A DNA stretch of 64,000 nt from MED-G17 sp963991985 (GTDB taxonomy: Bacteria > Bacteroidota > Bacteroidia > NS11-12g > UBA9320), in contig CAXDRX010000003.1 in the NCBI GenBank assembly GCA_963991985.1, positions 75,464-139,463 on the forward strand, in the 5' to 3' direction. Under the pieces are notes generated by a model that did no database searches, was not told where the DNA came from, and saw only the letters and a program-made list of their open reading frames with translations. Shown piece by piece: positions 34,133 to 41,862 of this stretch. The number at the start of each line of letters is the position of its first letter. The first letter of the stretch is position 1. The position numbers were made by a program, and so were the translations under genes.

Positions 34133-34572
34133 TTTGGAATTACGTTTGCTTTTATAGTTAAAATTGTTTGTGTTGGTCTGGTATTCCCAATGACCGTAAT
34201 TTCTTTGGTATTTTGTCCTTTTTTTCCTTTGCTATTAAAGCTTACAATTAGTTTCGATGATTGTCCTGGGGAGATAGCATTCCGAGGCCAATTCGAAGCA
34301 GTGCAACCACAAGATGTCTGAACATTTGTGATAATTAAATCTTCTTCACCTGCATTTTTGAATTCAAATGTGTGCTCCACCACTTCACCTTCGTTGATCA
34401 CTCCAAAATCCTTAAATGTTTCTTCAAATTGGAATTTAGCAAATGTATTCGCTGCCTCAGGATTGTCGACCGTTGCCTTATTTTCTATTATGGACGTATC
34501 TATCTGAGCCTTTTTTTTACAAGCAGCAAAAAAAATAAAGATTCCAACGGTAAGAGTAAACAAATGACGCAT
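34129..34572 (-). CDS. DUF1573 lipoprotein
   Basis: About 147 residues. Lipoprotein signal peptide with lipobox 'FFAAC|K', an Ala/Glu-rich linker, then a single immunoglobulin-like DUF1573 domain: 'FKDFGVINEGEVVEHTFEFKNAGEEDLIITNVQTSCGCT' and 'PGQSSKLIVSFNSKGKKGQNTKEITVIGNT'. The SCGC motif is characteristic. These Bacteroidota lipoproteins are common, and their function is unknown. ATG 34572 was chosen; the TTG at 34578 that opens the longer frame lies in a TACATTTG promoter box. The gene is coupled to yajC by ATGA. Confidence 0.88.
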   Translation of the reverse strand: MRHLFTLTVGIFIFFAACKKKAQIDTSIIENKATVDNPEAANTFAKFQFEETFKDFGVINEGEVVEHTFEFKNAGEEDLIITNVQTSCGCTASNWPRNAISPGQSSKLIVSFNSKGKKGQNTKEITVIGNTRPTQTILTIKANVIPK

Positions 34573-34577
34573 AGACA

Positions 34578-34585
34578 CAAATGTA
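34578..34585 (-). promoter_or_regulatory. -7 promoter box TACATTTG before the DUF1573-yajC-coaE run
   Basis: Exact TAnnTTTG match on the minus strand with 5 nt to ATG 34572. It lies in the 18-nt gap after nusB, which suggests nusB and the DUF1573 group are separate transcription units. Confidence 0.6.
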
Positions 34586-34590
34586 TTATT

Positions 34591-35535
34591 TTATTGTAAA
34601 CCCCTGCCCGTCTTATTTAGTTTGCCTTCCTGAATTAAATAATTTTTTACCTTATCCAAAATACCATTGACAAACTTACCGCTATCCTTTGTAGAATAGT
34701 CCTTTGCGATATCAATGTATTCATTGATGCTCACTTTAAGTGGGATATCGGGAAAGTAAATCATTTCAACCAAGGCCAAGGTCATCAAAATTTTGTCTAC
34801 CTTGGCAATCCGTTCAAGTTCCCATTTAGAGGTTTGTTGGTCAATTAGGTCCTGAATACTAGCATAATCCAAAAGTGCCTTCTCCAACAATAAGTCTCCA
34901 AAATCTTGTTCCCTCAAAATATTGTCTTTGTTTGATTTTAGATTAAATTTTGGTTTGGGCGATTTGTACGTTTTAATGGCATTTTGTATCATTTTTTTTA
35001 CTGAAACTTTCTCGTCATACCACTGAATTCTTTCACTTTCCATGATTTGATCAAAAGAAGCATTCCCATTTAGTATGAAGTCAAAAAAATCACAAATCAT
35101 TTGATAAAAAAAGGGCCACTGGGGATTCAATATATCTATCGAGTTGCCGATCTTTCCTTTTATGTATTCTTTATAAATGTCCCTAAGCAAAGTTTCATAA
35201 CTGAGCCACTGAATACTCGGTGAATTAAAAAATTCTCTCGCAATCGTTTGATTTTCTAAATCGAGTAAAATTGGATTTTGGGTAAATGATTCATAGGTTT
35301 TAACGGACAAATCATCGATGATGTACTTCTCTTCCGATGGATTTAAATAATTCTGCAAAAACTGTTTGCAAGACAAGGGGAGCAATAAGACTGCCTGAAA
35401 AGTTTCGTAAAATCCTTGGACAGACTGATGTAACTTACCCACCAAACCGGAATAAGATTGATCAATTGTATTTCCAACAGTTGCTCCGTAAAGGCACTGA
35501 AAAACCTTAATTCTTATAAGTCTTCTAGTAAGCAT
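34591..35535 (-). CDS. nusB: Transcription antitermination factor NusB (long Bacteroidota form)
   Basis: 314 residues, about twice the length of E. coli NusB, as usual in Bacteroidota. The N-terminus 'MLTRRLIRIKVFQCLYG' is the first NusB helix. The canonical core is at the C-terminus: 'SKWELERIAKVDKILMTLALVEMIYFPDIPLKVSINEYIDIAKDYSTKDSGKFVNGILDKV'. It contributes to rRNA antitermination with NusE and NusA. The function of the roughly 150-residue insertion between the halves is unknown. It overlaps the upstream membrane-protein gene by 11 nt. Confidence 0.93.
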   Translation of the reverse strand: MLTRRLIRIKVFQCLYGATVGNTIDQSYSGLVGKLHQSVQGFYETFQAVLLLPLSCKQFLQNYLNPSEEKYIIDDLSVKTYESFTQNPILLDLENQTIAREFFNSPSIQWLSYETLLRDIYKEYIKGKIGNSIDILNPQWPFFYQMICDFFDFILNGNASFDQIMESERIQWYDEKVSVKKMIQNAIKTYKSPKPKFNLKSNKDNILREQDFGDLLLEKALLDYASIQDLIDQQTSKWELERIAKVDKILMTLALVEMIYFPDIPLKVSINEYIDIAKDYSTKDSGKFVNGILDKVKNYLIQEGKLNKTGRGLQ

Positions 35536-36985
35536 TGGGTTTGTCTCGTTTGTCGTTTTCTCTTACTCTTTTGAATATATAAACTTCAAAGTCATAGTTA
35601 TTCATTGTCTTAAATGATTGGTCTGGAACGATGTGCATCATTTCTTCTAAATCTTCTGATTTTTTCAGATAGTCTAGCGGAATATGGCAATCATTCGGAC
35701 CAAAATGTGCATCCCAAATTATTACGCTACCCAATGGGGCATGCTTAAATCCAAAATGGAAAAGTTTCCTGTGTCTTTTGTCATCGAACGGATTGATATT
35801 TCCTACCACATTTAAGTAAGGGAATTGAAAATACAATAGATCTTCATCGGTGGTATTTTCTTTTAGCCATTCGGCCACTTTAATCATCTCCTTTTGCTCA
35901 TTGTCTATGTCTAAAGGAAATGTTTTTTTTCCCAAATCAAAAAAAATGGCAAAAGCAATAATCGCCGCAATAATATAACTAATTGGAAAAATTTTTCCTT
36001 TCTTCTCAATCATAGGAGCGAGCATGTATAACAATAAAAAAATGGCGATGGGAAAGATGACAATCATGACTCGCGTGTAACCGCAAGAACCCATCAATCC
36101 TCTCCACCAAATAAACGAATGAACGCCAAAATAAAAGAGGAAAATACAAACAAAGAGGACGAGAATTTTCATTTCTATCCGATTCAAATTTTTCTTTCTG
36201 AACGCTGTCCCAATGGCCAGAGGCAATAGCAAAAGAAACAACCATCCAAAAATGAACTCAGATTCGATTAAATAATGAAAAAGTGAACCAGAACCACAGG
36301 CACCTTTATTGTATACCTGCGCCTCGATATAAGGATTTGAATTATAAATCCAAAGCCAATCCCCTGTAATTATACCTCCTAGAGTATTGAAAAATAAGGA
36401 GCCAATGACTAAGCAGAAAAAACTCCTAAACTGTTTTTGGTAGATTAAAAATAAACCAATCACCAGAGCAATGAGATAACCCTCCGACCTGACATAGGGC
36501 AAAAACCCAGCAAAAATTGCTCCCACTGTCCATTGTTTTTTTATAAATAAAGATAAAGTAACCAAGACCAATATTGCTGTAAATGGCTCCGTTAAACCAC
36601 TCACTGAATTTTTCATAACCATAGGAGAAGTAAATAGCAACAATGGAATAAACGGTATCACTTTTGGAGAAACTTTTTGGAGCATTGATTTCAAAATCAC
36701 TGCGATCACCAAAATCCAAAAAACATTAACAACTTTAAAGAAGGTAAAGCCGAACTGGGCAAAAATTGAGTGAGACAAAGTAAAAAGTGGTTTCCCCCAA
36801 TTGTCTAAAAAAAGAGTAGGATGCTGCCAACTGTAGCGTGATATTAAATAGTGTTCGTAACTATCCATTCCTCCCCAAGCACCCTTTGAAACAATTGCCC
36901 AAAATGCCAAAAACAAGAAAAAAACAACAGAAGCCAACCAAAAAAACGAAGGTGTATAGAAGGATGTTTTGCTTGGATTTATCAA
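35525..36985 (-). CDS. GT-C-like multi-pass membrane protein (putative glycosyltransferase)
   Basis: About 486 residues with some eleven hydrophobic helices. The first periplasmic loop contains 'KGAWGGMDSYEHYLISRYS', a position where GT-C enzymes carry acidic catalytic residues. 'FAGFLPYVRSEGYLIALVIGLFL' resembles the family's later helices, and a soluble C-terminal domain of about 120 residues follows ('EQKEMIKVAEWLKENTTDEDLL'). It probably uses a polyprenyl-phosphate sugar on the periplasmic side, but I cannot assign the product. Start TTG 36985 follows the box-like TTTCTTTG (36996-36989) by 3 nt; TTG 36991 is within that box. Confidence 0.75.
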   Translation of the reverse strand: MINPSKTSFYTPSFFWLASVVFFLFLAFWAIVSKGAWGGMDSYEHYLISRYSWQHPTLFLDNWGKPLFTLSHSIFAQFGFTFFKVVNVFWILVIAVILKSMLQKVSPKVIPFIPLLLFTSPMVMKNSVSGLTEPFTAILVLVTLSLFIKKQWTVGAIFAGFLPYVRSEGYLIALVIGLFLIYQKQFRSFFCLVIGSLFFNTLGGIITGDWLWIYNSNPYIEAQVYNKGACGSGSLFHYLIESEFIFGWLFLLLLPLAIGTAFRKKNLNRIEMKILVLFVCIFLFYFGVHSFIWWRGLMGSCGYTRVMIVIFPIAIFLLLYMLAPMIEKKGKIFPISYIIAAIIAFAIFFDLGKKTFPLDIDNEQKEMIKVAEWLKENTTDEDLLYFQFPYLNVVGNINPFDDKRHRKLFHFGFKHAPLGSVIIWDAHFGPNDCHIPLDYLKKSEDLEEMMHIVPDQSFKTMNNYDFEVYIFKRVRENDKRDKPNAY

Positions 36986-37118
36986 CCGCAAAGAAATTTC
37001 AAGGCAAGCTTACTTTCTATTTCCGATAAAACCATGGCAATTCGATAAAAAATATATTCAACATTATTTTCACTCGTTTCTTTCCTGTTTAAAATGAATG
37101 TATTCCTTTGCACTCGCC

Positions 37119-38900
37119 TTGGGAGAGTTATCTTTTTTAAACAAATATTTACTCAAGTATAAATGGCTTTATCTACTTGGTTTTGTTTTCATTGCCCTAT
37201 CGAATTTTTTCGCAATAATGATTGCCCCATTGGTTCGGAATGCCGTCGATAGTATTGCTCTCCGCCTCAATTTTTATCTTTTGTTGAGCGATGCTCAATT
37301 TTTTCACCTACTGAAAAAGTCTGGAATGAAAATGGCTTTTTTCTTCGCTTTTCTGATTTTGGCTGCAGCCCTATTGAAAGGCATTTTTATGTACTTCATG
37401 CGTCAAACCATTATTGTCGCTTCGAGATACATAGAATACGATTTGAAAAATGAAATATATGACCAATATCAGAAATTAGACAAAGCTTTCTACGACAAAA
37501 ACTACACAGGCGACCTAATGAATAGAATCAGTGAAGATGTCAGTAGAGTCAGAATGTACCTTGGGCCAGCCATCATGTATACAATCAATTTGTTCTGGCT
37601 TTTTGGATTGATCCTTTTTTTGATGTTTTCAATCAATACCCAAATTTCATTGCTGGTTCTCATTCCTTTGCCCATTCTATCTGTTTCGATCTACCTTATA
37701 AGTGACATAATGAACAAACGAAGCGATTTGATTCAAAAGAAACTTTCACGACTTACAAGTTTTGTCCAAGAATATCTTTCCGGCATTCGACTCGTAAAAA
37801 GTTATGCATTGGAAACCGTATTTCATCAACGATTTAAATCTCTTTCCCAAAGCTACAAAACAGACAACCTTTCTTTGGTTAAAGTGAATGCACTCTTCCA
37901 CCCGATGGTCATGATGTTGGTAAGTGCAAGTATCATCATAACGGTATATGTTGGGGGCATGGCAGTGATTGAAGGTAGTTTTTCATTTGGCAACATTGCG
38001 GAATATATCATCTATGTAAGCATGCTCACATGGCCGGTGGCTTCATTAGGATGGGTAACCTCCTTGGTTCAAAGAGCGGCCGCCTCACAAAAAAGAATCA
38101 ATGACTTTTTGAAAATAAAACCTCATGTAAAGGAAAACGCCCATGTGGAGATGACACCATTTCAAAATAAAATTGAGTTTCGAAATGTAAATTTTTGCTA
38201 TCAAGACAAAACAGAAAATGCCCTGAAAAATATTTCTTTCATCCTTCAAAAAGGCAAAAAAATAGGAATCACAGGGATCACAGGTTCCGGGAAATCAACA
38301 ATTCTTTGCCTACTCCTCAGACAATATGAAAATTTTGAAGGAGAGATTCTAATGGATCAAAATGAGATTCGAACAATTGAAAATAAATCCTTTCTTGAAA
38401 AATTTGGTTATGTCCCTCAGGATACTTTTCTGTTCAGCGACACCATCAAAAACAACTTATGTTTTGGTTTGAATGCCATGGAAGTTGACCACAAAGAAAT
38501 GCTCGAGATGAGCAAAATATGTGCGCTTCACCAAGATGTAAAAGATTTTCCGGACCAATATCAAACAGAAATTGGCGAACGTGGCATCTCACTTTCGGGA
38601 GGACAAAAACAAAGACTAACGCTTGCAAGAGCTTTACTCAAAAAACCAGAAGTCCTAATCATAGACGATGGCCTTTCCGCAGTAGATACCAAAACAGAAC
38701 AAATTGTTTTAAAAAACCTATTCACTAAACTCCCACAAACCACCATCATTTATGTGAGCCATAGGGTAGATTGTTTTACCCATTTGGACAATATATTGGT
38801 CCTTGAAAATGGTGTAATTATTGAAAACGGCGACCATCATTCTTTGATGAAGAAAAAAAATCTTTACCAAAAGTTATTTGAAATGCAATCAGAAAAATAA
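37119..38900 (+). CDS. MsbA-like ABC exporter (fused permease-ATPase)
   Basis: About 593 residues. Six membrane helices (residues 15-315) are followed by an ATP-binding domain: Walker A 'ITGITGSGKSTILCLLL', Q-loop 'FGYVPQDTFLFSDTI', signature 'ISLSGGQKQRLTLARALL', Walker B 'VLIIDDGLSAVDTKT' and H-loop 'IIYVSHRVD'. In Walker B the catalytic Glu after IIDD is replaced by Gly (DDGLSA where DEATSA is usual), which may lower ATPase activity or make this a degenerate site. It works as a homo- or heterodimer exporting lipids or drugs. TTG 37119 gives the N-terminus 'ELSFLNKYLLKYKW' seen in homologues and follows TTCCTTTG by 8 nt; ATG 37098 lies upstream of that box. Confidence 0.88.
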   Translation: MGELSFLNKYLLKYKWLYLLGFVFIALSNFFAIMIAPLVRNAVDSIALRLNFYLLLSDAQFFHLLKKSGMKMAFFFAFLILAAALLKGIFMYFMRQTIIVASRYIEYDLKNEIYDQYQKLDKAFYDKNYTGDLMNRISEDVSRVRMYLGPAIMYTINLFWLFGLILFLMFSINTQISLLVLIPLPILSVSIYLISDIMNKRSDLIQKKLSRLTSFVQEYLSGIRLVKSYALETVFHQRFKSLSQSYKTDNLSLVKVNALFHPMVMMLVSASIIITVYVGGMAVIEGSFSFGNIAEYIIYVSMLTWPVASLGWVTSLVQRAAASQKRINDFLKIKPHVKENAHVEMTPFQNKIEFRNVNFCYQDKTENALKNISFILQKGKKIGITGITGSGKSTILCLLLRQYENFEGEILMDQNEIRTIENKSFLEKFGYVPQDTFLFSDTIKNNLCFGLNAMEVDHKEMLEMSKICALHQDVKDFPDQYQTEIGERGISLSGGQKQRLTLARALLKKPEVLIIDDGLSAVDTKTEQIVLKNLFTKLPQTTIIYVSHRVDCFTHLDNILVLENGVIIENGDHHSLMKKKNLYQKLFEMQSEK

Positions 38901-38945
38901 TTTTTTGGATTTATTGACCATTAAGTAGATAGATTATAAAAAAAA

Positions 38946-38953
38946 TATATTTG
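38946..38953 (+). promoter_or_regulatory. -7 promoter box TATATTTG before the DUF3276 gene
   Basis: Exact TAnnTTTG match, but with 19 nt to the ATG at 38973, so this transcript would carry a short leader, unlike the other boxes in the window. Confidence 0.5.
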
Positions 38954-38972
38954 TTTTGATCAACGGAAAACG

Positions 38973-39272
38973 ATGAGCGGAAATTTTGACGGACAAGAAG
39001 TATTCTCCAAAAGGGTAAAAGCAGGGAAAAGAACGTATTTTTTTGACGTAAAGTCTACACGTTCCAACGATTATTACATTACCATCACGGAAAGCAAAAA
39101 ACGACATGACGACGGCGGTTATGTGAAACACAAAATTTTCTTGTACAAGGAAGATTTTAACAAATTTGTAGATGCCTTCAACGAAACCATCAACCATGTA
39201 AAAACTGAGCTAATGCCCGAGTATGACTTTGATGAGTTTCAAAGAAACAAGGAAGAAAATTTGGAAGAATAA
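38973..39272 (+). CDS. DUF3276 (PUR-alpha-like nucleic acid-binding) protein
   Basis: 99 residues. 'EVFSKRVKAGKRTYFFDVKSTRSNDYYITITESKKR' and 'HKIFLYKEDFNKFVDAFNETINHV' match the single PUR repeat of DUF3276, a conserved Bacteroidota family related to PUR-alpha single-stranded nucleic-acid binding proteins. The acidic C-terminus is usual. Its exact role is not established; a general nucleic-acid chaperone or regulatory function is inferred from the fold. Its stop codon region overlaps the presumed initiation region of the next gene. Confidence 0.9.
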   Translation: MSGNFDGQEVFSKRVKAGKRTYFFDVKSTRSNDYYITITESKKRHDDGGYVKHKIFLYKEDFNKFVDAFNETINHVKTELMPEYDFDEFQRNKEENLEE

Positions 39273-39277
39273 GAACG

Positions 39278-39793
39278 ATTCCTTTTAAAAACAAATATTG
39301 GCTTTTTGGTCTTACTGCTGGCCTTTTGGGTGCAGTACTACAATATTTTTATTTTTACCATCGATGGTACATTATCCCCCAAACCAAAGCCTTGGTTCTT
39401 ACTGCGCAGTTTGGAATCCTAGTATCGACCATTGTAGCTTTTGCCTGGATACATGGCAGAGGAATTTTAAGAAAAGGACAAATTGTTTTTAGCGGTATGC
39501 TCATCGCGAGTATCAAAGCACTGGTCATGCTCCTAGCCTACTCATTTTTATATTTCCAACAACCGAACACCTTGGAAGAAATCAAAAATGACACTTTGAA
39601 CAAACAAGAACACTTGAGCAAAATACAGAACAAACCCTTTGAAAGAGAAGAAGCAAAAAAAACACTAGAAATCAGTTCTAAACCTGCCAATTGGGGCGTT
39701 GCCAAATTATTTTCAAATCTTTTTTCAGGCCTTTTTGCTTCCGTTTTTGTTGCCTTATTTTTTGGAAAATCACCAAATCCTAATGAAACTTAA
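39278..39793 (+). CDS. DUF4199-like membrane protein, no canonical start codon
   Basis: About 171 residues with hydrophobic segments near residues 8-25, 38-55, 68-88 and 140-160, the layout of DUF4199 proteins of Bacteroidota (function unknown). 'HGRGILRKGQIVFSGMLIASIKALVMLLAY' is the central part. The first ATG, GTG or TTG in frame is TTG 39326, which cuts the first helix ('YWLFGLTAGLLGAVLQYFYFY') in half. The frame is open from a TGA at 39233 with only ATA (39269) and ATT (39278) as near-cognate starts. I placed the start at ATT 39278; a start at 39326 would leave a 155-residue protein. It overlaps the next gene by 11 nt. Confidence 0.65.
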   Translation: MPFKNKYWLFGLTAGLLGAVLQYFYFYHRWYIIPQTKALVLTAQFGILVSTIVAFAWIHGRGILRKGQIVFSGMLIASIKALVMLLAYSFLYFQQPNTLEEIKNDTLNKQEHLSKIQNKPFEREEAKKTLEISSKPANWGVAKLFSNLFSGLFASVFVALFFGKSPNPNET

Positions 39794-40163
39794 AACCCAA
39801 GCTTTCGAACTAAAACAATCAACGGAAGAAATATTTGCCTATCTCTCTTCACCAAAAAACCATTTGCCCTTATTGGATCATCTGGTTGAAGATACAGAAG
39901 CAAAAGACCTAAGTTTGATATACAAACTTGAACATTTAGGAAAAATCGAATTGAATTTCGAAAGCAGCACAAACAGCCTTATTCAAACTTCAAACAATGG
40001 ACTTCCTGTTCCAATTTCTATTCACTGGAAACACGAAAAGTCCTGTATTTATTGTTTGGCAAAAGTAGATACCTCACCAGTGGTTTGGGCCATTGCAAAA
40101 TCCAAAATCAAGATATTTTTGGAAGAACAACTCAAAGAGCTACAAAATATCTTTTCTTCATGA
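39783..40163 (+). CDS. Small SRPBCC/START-like domain protein
   Basis: 126 residues. The pattern 'FELKQSTEEIFAYLSSPKNHLPLLD' at the start, a beta-rich middle and a long C-terminal helix ('VWAIAKSKIKIFLEEQLKELQNIF') resemble small SRPBCC (polyketide cyclase/START-like) proteins that bind hydrophobic ligands. The ATG at 39783 overlaps the DUF4199 gene by 11 nt, and the end overlaps plsC as ATGA. The position between a membrane protein and an acyltransferase suits a lipid-related role, but that is inference. Confidence 0.72.
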   Translation: MKLKTQAFELKQSTEEIFAYLSSPKNHLPLLDHLVEDTEAKDLSLIYKLEHLGKIELNFESSTNSLIQTSNNGLPVPISIHWKHEKSCIYCLAKVDTSPVVWAIAKSKIKIFLEEQLKELQNIFSS

Positions 40164-40903
40164 AACTATTCTTCAAAAGAACTTGGATTCTTTATTTTCT
40201 TATCCTTTTTGTGATTTTCTTCCTTCTTCTTTACCCCCTTTTCTATTGGTTCCTGAGGGTTCAAAATAGAGACAAGGGTTGGAAAAATGCCCACAAGCTT
40301 AGAAGAATATGGGGCAAAATTATCATGGCACTCAGTGGCCTAAGACCCCAAAATATCTATCAACAAAAAATCAATCCAAATGGCACTTACCTTATCGTAG
40401 CCAATCATTTTTCATATTTAGACATTCTAAGCCTAAATGTTCAACTCCCCATTTTTTTTCGCTTCATTGCCAAGGCAGAACTTTTAAAAATTCCATTGTT
40501 TAATCTATTCTTCAAAACCATAGACATTGCCACGGATCGATATACAAAAAAAGGCGCCAAAGAAACCATGCATCAATCAGCCAAAAGTTTAAAAGATGGA
40601 CATAGCTTGGCCATCTTCCCAGAAGGCAAAATGAGCAAATCCATTCCCAATATGATGCCCTTTAAATTGGGTGCTTTCAAATTGGCCATAGAACACAAAT
40701 TGCCCATTTTACCGGTAAGTATTCTAGACAATCACCGACGCTTGTTTTATGACGGGTGGAGCAAAGGAGGCACACCCGGAAAAATGAGAAATTTTATCCA
40801 CAAACCAATCCCCACCGATGAATTGAATTCTTCAGATGCCAAGGCACTAAGTTTAAAAGTTTATCATATAATTGAAAATAAATTAAAAGAAAAAAATGAG
40901 TGA
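40160..40903 (+). CDS. plsC: 1-acyl-sn-glycerol-3-phosphate acyltransferase
   Basis: 247 residues. N-terminal membrane helix (about residues 8-30), then the four PlsC motifs: 'VANHFSYLDILSL' (HX4D catalytic pair), a lysophosphatidate-binding region near 'KIPLFNLFFKTIDIATDR', 'LAIFPEGKMSKS' (substrate phosphate) and 'LPILPVSILDN'. It makes phosphatidic acid from lysophosphatidic acid at the inner membrane. ATGA overlap with the preceding gene and 8-nt overlap (ATGAGTGA) with gatC show tight operon packing. Start 40160 was chosen over the longer frame to 40052, which lies inside the upstream gene. Confidence 0.92.
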   Translation: MKLFFKRTWILYFLILFVIFFLLLYPLFYWFLRVQNRDKGWKNAHKLRRIWGKIIMALSGLRPQNIYQQKINPNGTYLIVANHFSYLDILSLNVQLPIFFRFIAKAELLKIPLFNLFFKTIDIATDRYTKKGAKETMHQSAKSLKDGHSLAIFPEGKMSKSIPNMMPFKLGAFKLAIEHKLPILPVSILDNHRRLFYDGWSKGGTPGKMRNFIHKPIPTDELNSSDAKALSLKVYHIIENKLKEKNE

Positions 40904-41183
40904 TCTTACTTTCGAAAAAATTGACGAACTGGCTGCTTTGGCCAGACTATCTTTTGAAAAAGACGAAAAGAAAGCCATCCAAAAAGATCTTCAAAAAATC
41001 TTATCTTTTTGTGAAACACTTACCCAAGTAGATACTGAAGGACTTGAACCCCTCATCTATTTGAACGAAAATGAAATACCATTGAGAAAAGACATTCCCA
41101 AAAATACCCTAAAAAAATCCGAAGCGCTCAACATTGCACCATTGGCCGATTCTGACTATGTAAAGGTTCCCAAAGTAAAATGA
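40896..41183 (+). CDS. gatC: Asp-tRNA(Asn)/Glu-tRNA(Gln) amidotransferase subunit C
   Basis: 95 residues, full length for GatC, which stabilises the GatAB amidotransferase that makes Gln-tRNA(Gln) or Asn-tRNA(Asn). 'KIDELAALARLSFEKDEKKAIQKDLQKILSFCETLTQVDTEGLEPL' is the diagnostic N-terminal helix pair, and 'LRKDIPKNTLKKSEALNIAPLADSDYVKVPKV' is the C-terminal strap ending in the PxV motif. gatA and gatB are not nearby. Confidence 0.94.
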   Translation: MSDLTFEKIDELAALARLSFEKDEKKAIQKDLQKILSFCETLTQVDTEGLEPLIYLNENEIPLRKDIPKNTLKKSEALNIAPLADSDYVKVPKVK

Positions 41184-41187
41184 AGCT

Positions 41188-41862
41188 TTGAATATCATTG
41201 ATCTAAAAAATATTTATAAGGTTTATACCTTGGGCAACAACCAGCTTTTCGCTTTAAACGGTGTCAATCTCAAAATTGAGAAAGGAGATTATTTGGCCCT
41301 TATGGGTCCCTCAGGAAGCGGAAAATCTACCCTCATGAATATCATTGGAGCCTTAGACACACCAAGCTCAGGAGACTACGTTTTGAACCAAAAAAAAATC
41401 AACCAATTGAAAGACAATGAGTTGGCCGAAATTAGAAACCGAGAAATCGGATTTGTTTTCCAATCGTTCAACCTTTTGCCCCGGATGACCGCCTTAGAAA
41501 ATGTTGCGATCCCCCTAATCTATGCTGGAGTAAAAAAAGCTGATCGTCTTGAAAGAGCTGAAAAAGCACTTCATAGCGTTGGTCTGCAAGACCGCATGAA
41601 ACATAAGCCAAATGAATTGTCTGGAGGACAAAGGCAAAGAGTTGCCATCGCAAGAAGTTTGATCAACAACCCAAGTATTATTTTAGCCGATGAACCAACG
41701 GGAAACTTAGACTCAAAAAGTTCCGCAGATATTATGCACATTTTTTCTGAAATCAATCGCAAAGGCAATACGGTTGTCATGGTGACCCATGAAGAGGACA
41801 TCGCACAAAATGCCAAAAGGATTGTTAAAATGAAAGACGGCAAAATTGAAAATATACACTAA
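41188..41862 (+). CDS. LolD/MacB-type ABC transporter ATP-binding protein
   Basis: 224 residues. Walker A 'ALMGPSGSGKSTLMNIIGALD', Q-loop 'IGFVFQSFNLLPRMTALENV' (the LLPRMTALENV phrase is typical of LolD/MacB/FtsE-like ATPases), signature 'LSGGQRQRVAIARSL', Walker B 'IILADEPTGNLDSKSS' and H-loop 'VVMVTHEED'. Partners are FtsX/MacB-fold permeases that drive lipoprotein release or export; none is adjacent. The start is TTG 41188, 4 nt after gatC. The last 17 nt overlap the cobalamin adenosyltransferase gene. Confidence 0.9.
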   Translation: MNIIDLKNIYKVYTLGNNQLFALNGVNLKIEKGDYLALMGPSGSGKSTLMNIIGALDTPSSGDYVLNQKKINQLKDNELAEIRNREIGFVFQSFNLLPRMTALENVAIPLIYAGVKKADRLERAEKALHSVGLQDRMKHKPNELSGGQRQRVAIARSLINNPSIILADEPTGNLDSKSSADIMHIFSEINRKGNTVVMVTHEEDIAQNAKRIVKMKDGKIENIH

